Assembly: GCA_959347315.1 (NCBI GenBank)
Contig: OY365808.1
Location: 1,955,954-2,019,953, forward strand
Direction: 5' to 3'
DNA length: 64,000 nucleotides
Origin: Bimastos eiseni
Lineage: Eukaryota; Annelida; Clitellata; Crassiclitellata; Lumbricidae
Shown piece by piece: positions 16,376 to 28,500 of the stretch (the first letter of the stretch is position 1; each line of letters starts with the position of its first letter). The notes under the pieces were generated by a model. It worked only from the letters and a program-made list of their open reading frames with translations, made no database searches and was not told the origin of the DNA. The translations under genes and the position numbers were made by a program.

Positions 16376-16549
16376 TAGGCAGTGTGCGTATTGAGTCGAG
16401 CTGTGGTTCAAAGATTCCATCGAACGACAGAACTGGATTCTGGATCTGATCAGTCAGTTCATCGCCTTCAGAAGGATCCCAGAACGGATTGGATCCAAGC
16501 GGATCGGATCCAAGTGGGTCGGATCCAAGCGGATCATGGCTGTTCTCAC
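16347..16549 (-). CDS. NCOA: NCOA exon 19: terminal coding exon, end drawn from a minisatellite
   Basis: Encodes ENSHDPLGSDPLGSDPLGSN, PFWDPSEGDELTDQIQNPVL and SFDGIFEPQLDSIRTLPKVD, then NDGLVD and TGA. There are three DPLGS units. The last codons and the stop lie inside the ATCC-type minisatellite. The acceptor (TGTTGAAG) is weak but in phase with exon 18. CTAAG|GTGGAT could be a donor to a further exon, so the exact C-terminus is uncertain. Confidence 0.7.
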
Positions 16550-19500
16550 CTTCAACACAACACAAATGCAAGATACTCCAACATACTGTAAAGTACTGAA
16601 CTCATCCATCATTTATGTAGAGCCTTTCCAACATGCTGAATACATTACTGCATACAGGAATTGTACTTATCCTGTATAGTCAGTTATTCCTAATTTACTG
16701 TATTTTATTTATACATTCTAATTTATTGACTCTATTTTGTCTTTATTTTATTAAAACACTTAAAACAACCTTCTTATCTATTTTATTTAATTTCTACACT
16801 TGAGCTTATTTACTGTGATTTGTCTTTATTTTTTTACGACACCTTAAACAGAAAAGTTTTATCAAATTTATTTCATTTTTACATTTTCATTTATTTACTA
16901 CCATTTTGTCTTTATTATTTTATTACAACATTAAAACCAAAACATTCTTATGAATACAATTTTATTTTTACATTTTAATTAATTTACCGTTATTTCGTCT
17001 TTATTTTTTACCTGTGAACAGCAAGGGATCTCGGTTTTTTGACTCTACTCTCGGCGCCATCGCTTGTTCGAATGACGTCATCTGATTTGTGTTGTGCATC
17101 ATCAGTTTCTGCTGCTTCTCCTGAGCCTTCGTAATTTCGTTAACTAAACAGTTAACCACAGCTGCAAGTATAATAATATTATTTGTTCACTGAGATAGCA
17201 GGCTGCCAAACCGCAACCTCGTACAGAATATCAACTGAACTCACACTTAAATTTGGCTTTAGTTTCAAGTAGAAAGTCCGACGAGTGATGGATAGAGTAG
17301 CCTTAGAAAGATGATGGTGGGTGGTTGGCAATGATGGACCAAGATAGTGCGGAATTCAGGAGGCAGATCGTTCCAGAGACGTGGTACGGTGTTGGATATG
17401 GTTCGGTTGGAGAACTTGAGAAGTGACTGAGGGTCGAGAATGACTGAAACAGGAGGAGAATCAGATAGAGCAGGTGGCTGGATGGTGAAGAGTAAATATC
17501 CAATATTGCACGATTACGACGTCACTGCAGCTTCATTTGGTGCTATCCTGTGCCGAGGTCTTATACATTATACACCGTTGCTAAATAAGTCACTAATTGA
17601 TAAAAATAGTGGCATATATAGAATATAGAAGTCACTAATTAAAGACTATAGTGATGTTACATAAGTTACTAATTAAAAAACGATAGTGGCGATATAGAAG
17701 TTACTAATTAATAATGATAGTGGGACTATAGCAGTTCCCAGATCCGATTAGATACCTATCACTTACTTGATTCTAGTATGTCCAGCGGGATCTCGTCATC
17801 GAATCCAGGCATGGATCCGACGAGTCTAGAGGAAGCCCCAGAGTGGGCCTGTTGCTGCTGCTGGTGCTGGTGCTGTGGGAGATGGTGGTGCTGGTGCATC
17901 TGCTGGTGAAGGGAATGGTGGCCCTGCTGGGCTCGAGCGGTGCACATGTTGCGCAGTTCTTGTCTGATGTACTCTCTCGTCGACGACGTCTCCTTCAAGC
18001 CACTCATTTCCGACAGGCTCCTGTTTTTCAAACGCCAAACATACATCACTGTCATTTTGTAAAATAATATTCCAAACATTTAATTATCACAATTATAATA
18101 ATTATAGTAATTGCTAAAAGTATTATTTATCATTATAATCATTGTTATGATTATTTTAATTTTATTATCACACTCATTATTATCATGATCGTCGTCGTCA
18201 TCGTAATTATTATATGTATTATTATTTTAATAATTATTATTATTAGTCATCATCATTAAACATTTTAAAACCTGAGGAAGTGTAAAAATATATGTAAACA
18301 ATATTAAATAAAAGTGAAAAGCTCATATTAGACACTGGGTTCTACATAACATAAATGTTCTACATAACATATTGGTAAAGAGGTGCAGTGATGCTCAATT
18401 ACTGTACCAGAAATGCAATTCATTATGAAATTAAAAATCTTGAACATTTGCATCTCAATATTCGAATTATTGCTGTTGTTACACATACATACATACAACT
18501 ATTGTTACTGCCCTTACTACAATAATTATTAATAGGCTACATTAATGCCGTATTCTGGCACAACAAATATTATTTATTGCCATTATTAATATTATTGTTA
18601 TATTAAATTGCATTCCTAACTGTCAGGTCACCTAACTAACAAATTGGTCGAAGTTTTATGTACCGTTGAACAGTTTTTGCTGCATCTCGGCTGATAGGCT
18701 GGCGACCAATGTTGCTTCCTGTGCAGACATTGGACATTTGGTTCTTATTGGTTCCAGGTCCTTCCAGAGAAACGCTGTGATTGGATATCGGAGACAGAAG
18801 TAACGGATCTGTAATCAGATTCAGCAAGGACAATGTAATTAAGAGCATAGAACTTAGTCAGTGCAAAGATGACAAAATTATGAAAAAAACATCATTAAAG
18901 AAAAAACATCATCGCAATAAAGACAAAATAATCACAGGATAAACAATGTCATTGCAGCTTAGAACTTAACCAATGCAAAGGCAACATAATAAAAGCAAAG
19001 ACAACATAATCAAAGCAAGGACAACATTATCAAAGCAAAGGCAACATAATAAAAGTAAAAACAACATAATAAAAGCAAAGACAACATAATAAAGCAAAGA
19101 CAACATAATCAAAGCAAAGACAACATAATCAAAGCAAAAACAACATAATCAAAGCAAAGACAACATAATAAAGCAAAGACAACATAATCAAAGCAAGGAC
19201 AACATTATCAAAGCAAAGGCAACATAATAAAAGTAAAAACAACATAATAAAAGCAAAGACAACATAATAAAGCAAAGACAACATAATCAAAGCAAAGACA
19301 ACATAATCAAAGCAAAAACAACATAATCAAAGCAAAGACAACATAATAAAGCAAAGACAACATAATCAAAGCACAGACAATGTAATCAAAACAAAGAGAA
19401 CGCAATCAAAGCAAGGACATTTGAAACACAGATCACCATCAATACAGTTACCCTATAAACACTATATAAATTGAATTAAATCATAGAAATTAGACAAAAT

Positions 19501-22500
19501 AAGAAATGAGCTGTTGACTCGTACCTTGTGTTGGCTGTGCGCTTAGATGGTGCTGCTGTTCTGATACAAATACATTCGATTGGCCTTGTAACGAGTGGCG
19601 ATCAGACCCAATGCGGTAACCGTTTTGTCTTCCATCTCCGAAGACAGACGACTGGACACCCATTGAACTCCCAGAAAACTGAGGAAAACACAGAGACAGA
19701 AATACAAAACTTAATTCAATTTAGAGCAACTTATAATACGATCAATTGAGTGATGAGTGAATAGCTTACACATCGGGTCATTAGATTTATATAGCACCTC
19801 TCTAAGAATAACTATTCAGATGAGATTTTAGCATGGAAACCATTGGGTAAAAGAAACGCCTTTAAACAGTGAGTAGCTGATGGAGAGAAGCCAGTCATTT
19901 GGTTAGACCTTAATGATGGCGGAACCTCATTCCAGGTAGATGGACCCACAACAGAAATATGCGTGCCTCTGAATAATAGTTATTCTGCGAGAGGTGCTAT
20001 ATAAAACTAAAGATGCAATATGAAGCAACAGCCAGGCTGCTTTCTCCGTACCAGTGCCTGGTGAGAATCAGTGGAGGTAAAATCCGACAGGTCACTTAAT
20101 AGTAGCTTAAAAAATACTTAGTAGGCCCTAATAGCAGCCAAATCTCTACCTCTATTTCGCCAGTGACTGAAAACCATTGAAGCTGATTGTCTGATGTGAA
20201 AATTTCCTTGAGCAGATGCTATATAAACTAGAAGATATGATTACGATTACTGGAGACAGTCACCTGGTCTGAGTCGCAGATGGCCTTTGCCTGGAAGGTG
20301 TCTTCCATGCTGAGTTCCGGTGGGCTCTCAAAACCGGACGAGCTCAGGCCGTGCATTCCAGGCCGTGGAACTCGTTCCAGGTTCGACTGCCTTGTCAGTG
20401 GCTGGCCCATCGTGGATTGGCCCAACGAGGACTGGCCCTGTGGAGACTGGCCCATTTGGGACTGGCCCTTCTGGGATTGGCCCATCGGGGACTGGCCCAT
20501 CTGGGATTGGCCCATCGGGGACTGGCCGAGCTGAGGTTGACCCATGGTGCCTTGTCCGAAGCTGGGGAGCTCAAGGGGCCTCAAGAATCCGGTGGATGGC
20601 ATGGGCTTCGCTTGACAAGGAAGGTTCATCCGATGGTGGTGAGCCTGTGTCTGGCCCGGGTGGCCCATCGAGTGTGGGTGGTGATGACCCACGCGATTCA
20701 TAGACACCCCTTTCATCGGTCCCATGCTTCCCATCTGGTTCATATGGCCCATGCCATGGTGGCCCATCGACCCCATTCCCGAATGAGTCATTCGTCCGTG
20801 GCCAGGGTGCGGCACTTGACCCATGGCCCCCGTCGGACCCATGACCCCTGCCTGACCCATGACTCCAGTCTGGCCCATAACCCCTGTCTGACCCAAGACT
20901 CCTGCCTGGGCCATGACTCCTGCCTGGCCCATGACCCCTGCCTGGCCCATGACCCCTGCCTGGCCCATGACCCCTGCTTGGCCCATGACCCCTGCCTGGC
21001 CCATGAGCCCTGTTTGGGCCATGAGTCCTGCATCACCATGACCCATGTGGCCAGAGTCGATCCCCAATCCAATCGACTCGTAGTTCATCCCGATCCCAGC
21101 AGGGTTCATCATCCCAGTCGCATTCATCCTCTGGTGCTGGTTCCCCGAAATGAACTCCATGTGACCTCTGTGACCTTTCAACCTTGATGACGACATCCGG
21201 TCAACCATGCTTGTGGCTTCCATCGACCCCTTACTTGTCTTGACTGGATGCGAGAACTCCTCGGGGGAAGATGCCGCGCTCTTCGGGTTGAATGCTCCGC
21301 CTCGCTTCATCCGATCGAAGTGGTTCATCTGGCCCATGTTCATTGCGTTCATCTGACCCAGGTTCATATTCATATGACTCATATTCATCTGGCTCATGTT
21401 GATATGGTTGCCTCCAGAGCCCATGCCCATCTGGCTCATCTGACCCACATTGATCTGGTTGATCTGGCCTACATTGATCTGATTAATCTGACCGACGTTG
21501 ATCTGGTTCATTTGTCTTACGTTAATCTGGTTCATCTGGCCGATATTCATCTGGTTCAAGCTCATCTGACCCACCAGATTCATTTGATTCGGATTCATCG
21601 GTTCGCCTGCGTTCATCTGGCCGACAGAACCCTTGAACATCTGCTGAACCGAGTTCAAATTTGAACCAAAGAACGATGAACCGCCCTTGGATGGCTCGTT
21701 CACCCGGCTTCCGCTCATCATGTTCAGCCGTGTCTGGTTGAACGGAGTGACTGTTCGCTGGTCGACCATGTGGTTCCCATCTGGTTGACCTACGTTCATC
21801 TGGTTCCATCCGACCTGGTTCATGACATCAAAGTTTCTCTGGTTTGTGAACATTCCAAGTTCACCATCAGCGAGCGATGCGCTCAACGCAGGGTTCATCG
21901 CTGAACTCAAGCTCGAGTTCATGCGCTCGACAAAACGAGCACGTTTCTTTTCCCCCGTCTCCCTCATGCCACCCTGAACGGGAAGGTTACTACCCCCAAA
22001 GTATGGTCCAAACTGGTTCATTTGGGTCGAGTGACATCGTGCTGAAGGGGTCATCAGACCAAGCTTTGGTGAGCATGATTGATTCGGTCTGTGCGAGTAC
22101 AGACTGCTCATTGAGGTTCCTGGGTAATTCATTGAAGAGCGAGGAATCAGGTCCGTGCTGGTCATTTGGGGATATCCATATGGGTCGACTGGGGAAAAGA
22201 CATCGTCTTGGAGTGCAGGGGAAATGGGGGTGTAGTCACCAAAGATTTCCTAAAAAATAAAAAAAGTCCATTATTATTCCTTTATCGATTTGTTTATCAA
22301 TTTTTCATATTATTCATTCATTGATACATAATTCATAGATTCATTCACTAATCAGTTCATTCATCCAGTCATTAATAAATTCTGTCACTGATTCATTAAC
22401 CAATTTATTGATAAATTCAGTCACTGATTCATTAATCAAATCATCCAGCAATTCAATAATCAATTCATTGATTAATTAATCAATTTATTCATTGCCTGAT

Positions 22501-25500
22501 CACATTTCCATAATTTATCAATTATTATTCACCACAATCACTCATTTTTCTATGAATACTTCATCAAATCATTTATGCAATTCAATCATAATTCATTTGT
22601 CAATTAAATCAGATCCTTTCATTTATTGACCAACTGATTGATTTCCTGAATCATTGTCTCGGCATAACTGACCTCTCGATTGCTGTTGGCGACCTCAACC
22701 CCTTGCTCGGATGTGGCAGAGGGCTTGTTGACCTGCAGTTGACCCTGGGCGAATAGCTGATGCTGCTGTAGCGATGACTGTCTCTGATAGGCTGGCAATG
22801 ATGCCATGGAGGTCGCCAAATTGGGTCGGTTCATCGGGTCAAACATGTTGAACGTCTGCGGAGCAATAGATTCTAAAATACGGACAATAACAATCTAATA
22901 TTTAACCTCATGACCTAACCAATAATAGATTGTGGCATTTGACCCAATGCAGAACAGGAAGTTCACAGCAACTGTAATCATAGTAGCTTCTATAGCGCCA
23001 TGTTTAATAAGGCATCAAGATAGCAAAACTAAAATAAACCATAACAAGAGGAAGTGGGATAGAGAGAGATGGTCTCAGATGGAGAAATCATTGAACTTAA
23101 TCACAGCAAAGACAACATAATCACAGCAAAAACAACAAAATCACAGCAAAAACAAAATAATTACAGCAAAGACAACAAAATCACAGCAAAGACAACATAA
23201 TCACAGTAAAGACAAAATAATCACAGCAAAGACAAAATAATCACAGCAATGACAACATAATCACAGCAAAGACAAAATAATCACAATGGATTTTGATAAT
23301 CACTAAAGTCAATGGATGCACTATAGAATTAGGATAATTATTTTCTTACATGGTTAGGTTATTTATTATACTTGTCAAATATTATCAGCAGATACTGGAC
23401 TATATGAAAAATAAAACAGATGATAGTCCAAAAAACATTTCTTGTGTTTTGGTGAGGCCTAATTGCTGGGGAAATGACTGACTCTTTGCAGCATTAAATT
23501 AATTTTTTTAAATTTAGCCTAATTAAAATCAATAAAATCAACTATTAAATAAAAAGATTCAGGCGAACCGGAATTCTTCGTCCAAACGTGGCTGTACAGG
23601 ACTATACTAATCGTTAAAGTCTACGCATAAATGTAACGGACAATTACAGAGGAATAAGAAAAGGACCATCACAGATCACTGTCTCAAATGAAAACATTAC
23701 TCATCATCAAAAATATTCCCTAACATCAAAAACATCCATCAGCATTCAGCATCAAAAGCAATCCTTAACTTCAAAAACATACCCCAGTCTCAAAAACCCC
23801 CAGGTGCCTTACCTGTCATACGCTTTGGACATCCTGGCATCATCTGCGAGCATCTCTGTCCCCCTGGTGCAACCAACTCATCAAAGTCTCCAAGCATTCC
23901 AAGATCTGACATGTCGTTGCCTGGCCAGCCATGCCCCTGCATCGAGCGCCCTCTGTCCAGTCCCACCCCATCTCTATCCTCGACCCCTCCCTGCAACCCC
24001 AGATCCGAGTCAATCCTGGAGACCTGCTCCTCTAGGGCATTAATAGCCGACTTGGTGGCATTTTCGGCCGGCTCTAGCACCATCCCATTGCTGATGCCCA
24101 GCATCGAGTTAAGATCCTCCATCGTGAACCTCGAAGATTCGAGCACCTCTTCGAGTTCTGCAAGGATCTTCTTGTCCTCCTCCGATGGAGACCCTGCCTC
24201 GGTCCTCTCAGAGTCTTCCCCGTGGGTCGATGGGATCTCTCGCCGTCGGTTCGACATTTCCTCGGCTGCCTCCTCCTCCGTCTTTGTTCTCTGAATGAAC
24301 TCCTTCAGCATCGAGTCGTCGCCCTTGTCCGCAGGTGACAGATCGCCGATGCCGTAGTCCGCCCACCCTTCCTTCAGACACCCAGCAGACTCATCGTCCA
24401 TCGCCAGGGCGGCCTCGCAGGAGCTCCCCTCTCCCGCGGGATGCTGCCCCTCCGCGGCACTCGGCTCGTCGGCTTCAGCGACCGAGCCTGGGTCGTGCCC
24501 GTCGCGGTACCTCTGCGACGCTCCCTCGTCCGTCTTTCCTCCCGACTGCTGAAGCATCTGCATGAGAGGGGTGACCGTGGCTATGGCGCTGGGGTTCTTC
24601 ACGCCGACCATCGGATCGTTCTCGACCTCCTTCGACAGAAGCTGAGCCAGCAGGATGTTCTTTTTCGACGGTCCGGTCGGTCCAGGCGCCTTACGCTTGC
24701 TGCACCTGGCGTCGCTCTGGCTGGGACCGTTCTCGGTCCGACTTGGGAGCTTGAAGGGGTGACCCAAGGCGGCCTCCTCGATCTCTGCCGCTTTGCGCTT
24801 AACGCCGCTCGAGAGGAACTCGCCCATATGGTACGGGAAGGACATCTCCAGGGCGATGGGTGAGGATAGACCTGACGAGGCCACCTCCGTTTCGCCCGTA
24901 TGAGACTCGGCATTCTGCGCAGATGTCTAAGAGATAGGATACAAGAAAGACACGATGTAGGCCACATGATGGGATGCTCAACAGCATGACAATGTGACAG
25001 ATCTAAAAAACTGTATCTCAAACATACGCATAACTGTCAAACATCTTCAAACGCATTACCTCACGAGTCAAAGGCTATCCAGAAGTCAGGCAGACAAACA
25101 GACCTACAGACAGATAGACATAGACAGACAGACAGACAGAATGCCCACATGGAGTCCCTGTAGGACCCACATGGCCCAAGCAAATGCCGATGAAATGCTA
25201 GCAGTTGACAGACAGAGAGGCAGAGCAAGAGAGAGAGACAGACAGAGACAGACTGGCAAACAGACAGACAGATAGAGAGTAACAGACAAAGGCAGACAGA
25301 CATGGAGACACACAGGTGGGCGGACAGATAGACAAACTGACAGACAGACAGATAGACAAACAGACAGACAGACAGACAGATAGACAGACAGGCGGACGGA
25401 CAGACGGATAGTGAGACAGAAAGAGCTGAACTGGACCTACATCATCATTGGAAAGCAGGGATTTTAGAAGTTCAGGCGATGACGACCGACTTGGTGCAAA

Positions 25501-28500
25501 CGACTCTTCATCCTTGTTAAGAAGTTGCTATTAGGAAAAAACAAAGACCAGGAAAAATTCATTACATTACATTACATCAAATAAACAGAGGAAAAGGATG
25601 AAAATTGAAGGCAAGCAGACAGTCAAGTATTACTAATTACAACTATTAATGAGTAAGTATTGTAGTGTAGACATCCAACTCACAACAGTTCCTTGAACTA
25701 GAACAACTATGGCTCAGTTTCGATCCTTTGCTTCAATTGGTCCCTCTCTCCGGAATGTTCTTTCTCCACCCATTCGCTCTAAAATTATATCTGTCAGTCT
25801 CTCCTCGTTTTTTGTTTATCTAAAAAACCTACTTCTTCTTGCAGGGCATTGTATACTGGCAGCTCTTCTGAACGGTTCACCCTACTAGAGGCGCTATATA
25901 ATGCTTAAATACAAAACAATACCATAAGTATATAACATTGAGTACTTCGACTTGAACCCCTTAGACCAAGCCATCTTTACGAACACTTCACAATCCATCG
26001 TTGCCTGTCACCCAACTTCATCTGTCTCAGGCTCCTCTATCCATCACCTCTCGGGATCTCCGCTAATGTCCTGCATTTTCATTAAAATTACCCAATCTCA
26101 ATTGATCATCCACCCGCCAATCCTCGACCAAAACGACACCCGCCTTTACAGCTACTCTGCATCCTCTGACAGTCTTGAAACTGGACTTTCACCTCCCTTG
26201 TACTGCCCTTTGGACAACTCATCAGATATGACGCAGCGCTCGTGAACAGGCTGCAGCTGCGCCCAGTACTTTAGACGTTGTGTTCTCTGTGCCGCAAGAC
26301 ATGCGATCCAACCATTATAATTACAATTACAATTAAGGAAGATTAAGAATGAAACCTTAAGCAGTACGTCATCCTCCTTCTTCGGTTCTGCCTCGTTGGA
26401 CACATTCGAGTTGGAAATGTCCATGGTTGGAACGGACCGCGTGGCCGAGGAGTCAACCGCGTCGAGGTCCCTTGAGGCGGTGGCCTGGTCCGCCTGCCCT
26501 GCCCCAGATTCCGCAGGGACGAGCTTCAGGTCGCACTTGAACGGCTGGCTGTCCTCGTCCACCTGACTCAGTAGGTGCTTCAATATGACGTTCTGCATGG
26601 CGGGCTTCTTCCCTGGCAGCGCCGACCCCGCAGCCGCCTTGGCCTCCTCGCTCGGCTGCAGCAGGCGCGGCTGCGGCCTCCCGCCCGTCTCCGAGTCGCT
26701 CAGCTCAGACTTGACGGACGCCGTCGCGGCCGCCATACCCGACCGGTGGAGGCCAGGGCTGGAGAGGCAGGAGGCGCCCGGGTCGTCCTCCTCGTCGTCG
26801 TCCCTTAGGAGGAGGTCGAGGAGATGGGCGTTCTTGTTTCCACCGCCGCCCCCGGTGATGCCTGGGGTGAGCTGTTTCTCCATCCAGGAGGTTGACGTGG
26901 AGGATGAGCCGGAGATGGAGCGCTGGCGGGTGGCCTGCTGCAGCTGGCGCATCTGCTGGATGAGGTTGACTTCGGCGAAACCAGAAGGAGGCTTCTTGGA
27001 GGAAGAGGAGAGAGAGGGGAAGTGGTCAACGGATGTGGGAGGAGAGTAGAGGCTCTCCCAACTGTCGGTCAATGACGGGCCTAGAAGCAAAACAATCTTC
27101 TCATTTAATTTATTTCTGAAATCAAATTTAACCGACGGCAGCCATTCAAGGCGCCCATTGAGTAATACATTTAACTAAACTAAGGTTTCCACTGTGCGAG
27201 AGGACTAGTCGACCTGACTGGGTATATGGGAATGAACTCAGTTTCTCAGCTCTGCACCCCAGTACGTTATCCATTACGCTATGGCTCTCATAATGATTTC
27301 CTTGAAAAGAGCCGTTGTTAAAGGTCGAATTTTAAGTGTTTCTACAGAAAGCGGTGGATAAGCAACTGGAAAAAAGATAAGTCATAATTCATAAAATTAT
27401 TTCTATAGTCATTGTCATTATCGTTGCTATTGTTGTTCGTATGATCATCTTCGTTACCAGCACAACCATCATGATGACCACCCATCACCACCACCATCAC
27501 CGTCATCATTACGAATATAATAATAGCTATTTTTTATCACGCTTATAATATATCTCTCATCCATTCATACCACATGTTGATTACCTCCCCTCCCCAGTTC
27601 TTCCATGCAATTGTTTAACGTCATGTTGTTGTTGGTCCATCTACCTGGAATGATCTACTTCCATCACTACGGGATAAACTAATGACCGGCTTCTCTCCAT
27701 CGGATATTCACTCTTTATTAAAGTCGTTTCTCTACCCTCGGTGTCCCCGTGCTGAGAGCGCCTCTAAATGGTTATTCACGGAGAGGTGCTATATAAATCT
27801 AAAGTTTCGTGTGGGTAAGATAAGCTCTTCTCACCCGCAGAAGAATATCCGCCAAGCGATCTCGAATTGACGAGGTTCCTCTTGGACTTTGTGTCCTGTT
27901 GACTGCCAACAACGGGAACATTGAACCTTCCCTGGCCTACCTGCTGCCCCATTCCCATTCCGCCTCCCATGGTCGACGACGTACAAGGAGGCATCCACGA
28001 AGGCACCCGCTCGCATGCGGCCGCCGCTCTCTTCGACGACCGCGGGCGACCCCTTCCCTGCTTCGCTGGCTTGCACTCCTTCGGGAACCACCCCTGCTGA
28101 CCGCCAGCAGACGACACGGCGCCACGTGGGCTCCGAGAGGCGGACGTGGCTGGGCTGAGAGAGGGGATGGAGCCGGCGGGGCTGCCTGGGCAGGAGGAGA
28201 GACCGCCCCTGTCGAGGGAGAGGTCGGACAGGCTCGTCCACTGGGTAGAGTTGGGAAGGAGGTCCGGAATGTCGCAGAAGGAGGAGTCGTCGGCGAGGCT
28301 GGCGAAGTCGAGCCGAGGGTCGCCGAAGAGATCCTCCAGGTCGAAGATCGTCGACTGCGGATGGGTCGATGCCGCCGAAGACGAAGAGGAACCCCCCAGA
28401 CGGGACTTAGCACCACCCAGGTCCAGTCGATCTTTGCTGAATACGAACAACACATACATAAGAACGCGATCGGGGAAAATTTATATAGCACCCCTTCAAA

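Noticed and set aside
20280..21810. Long plus-strand frames over NCOA exon 14 (HDPCLAHDPC repeats and others)
   Set aside because: Antisense shadows of the coding repeats; the minus frame has phase-correct splice sites and family context.
27222..27296. Functional tRNA gene
   Set aside because: A- and B-box-like words are present, but acceptor and anticodon stems do not pair convincingly, so it is called a SINE-like remnant.
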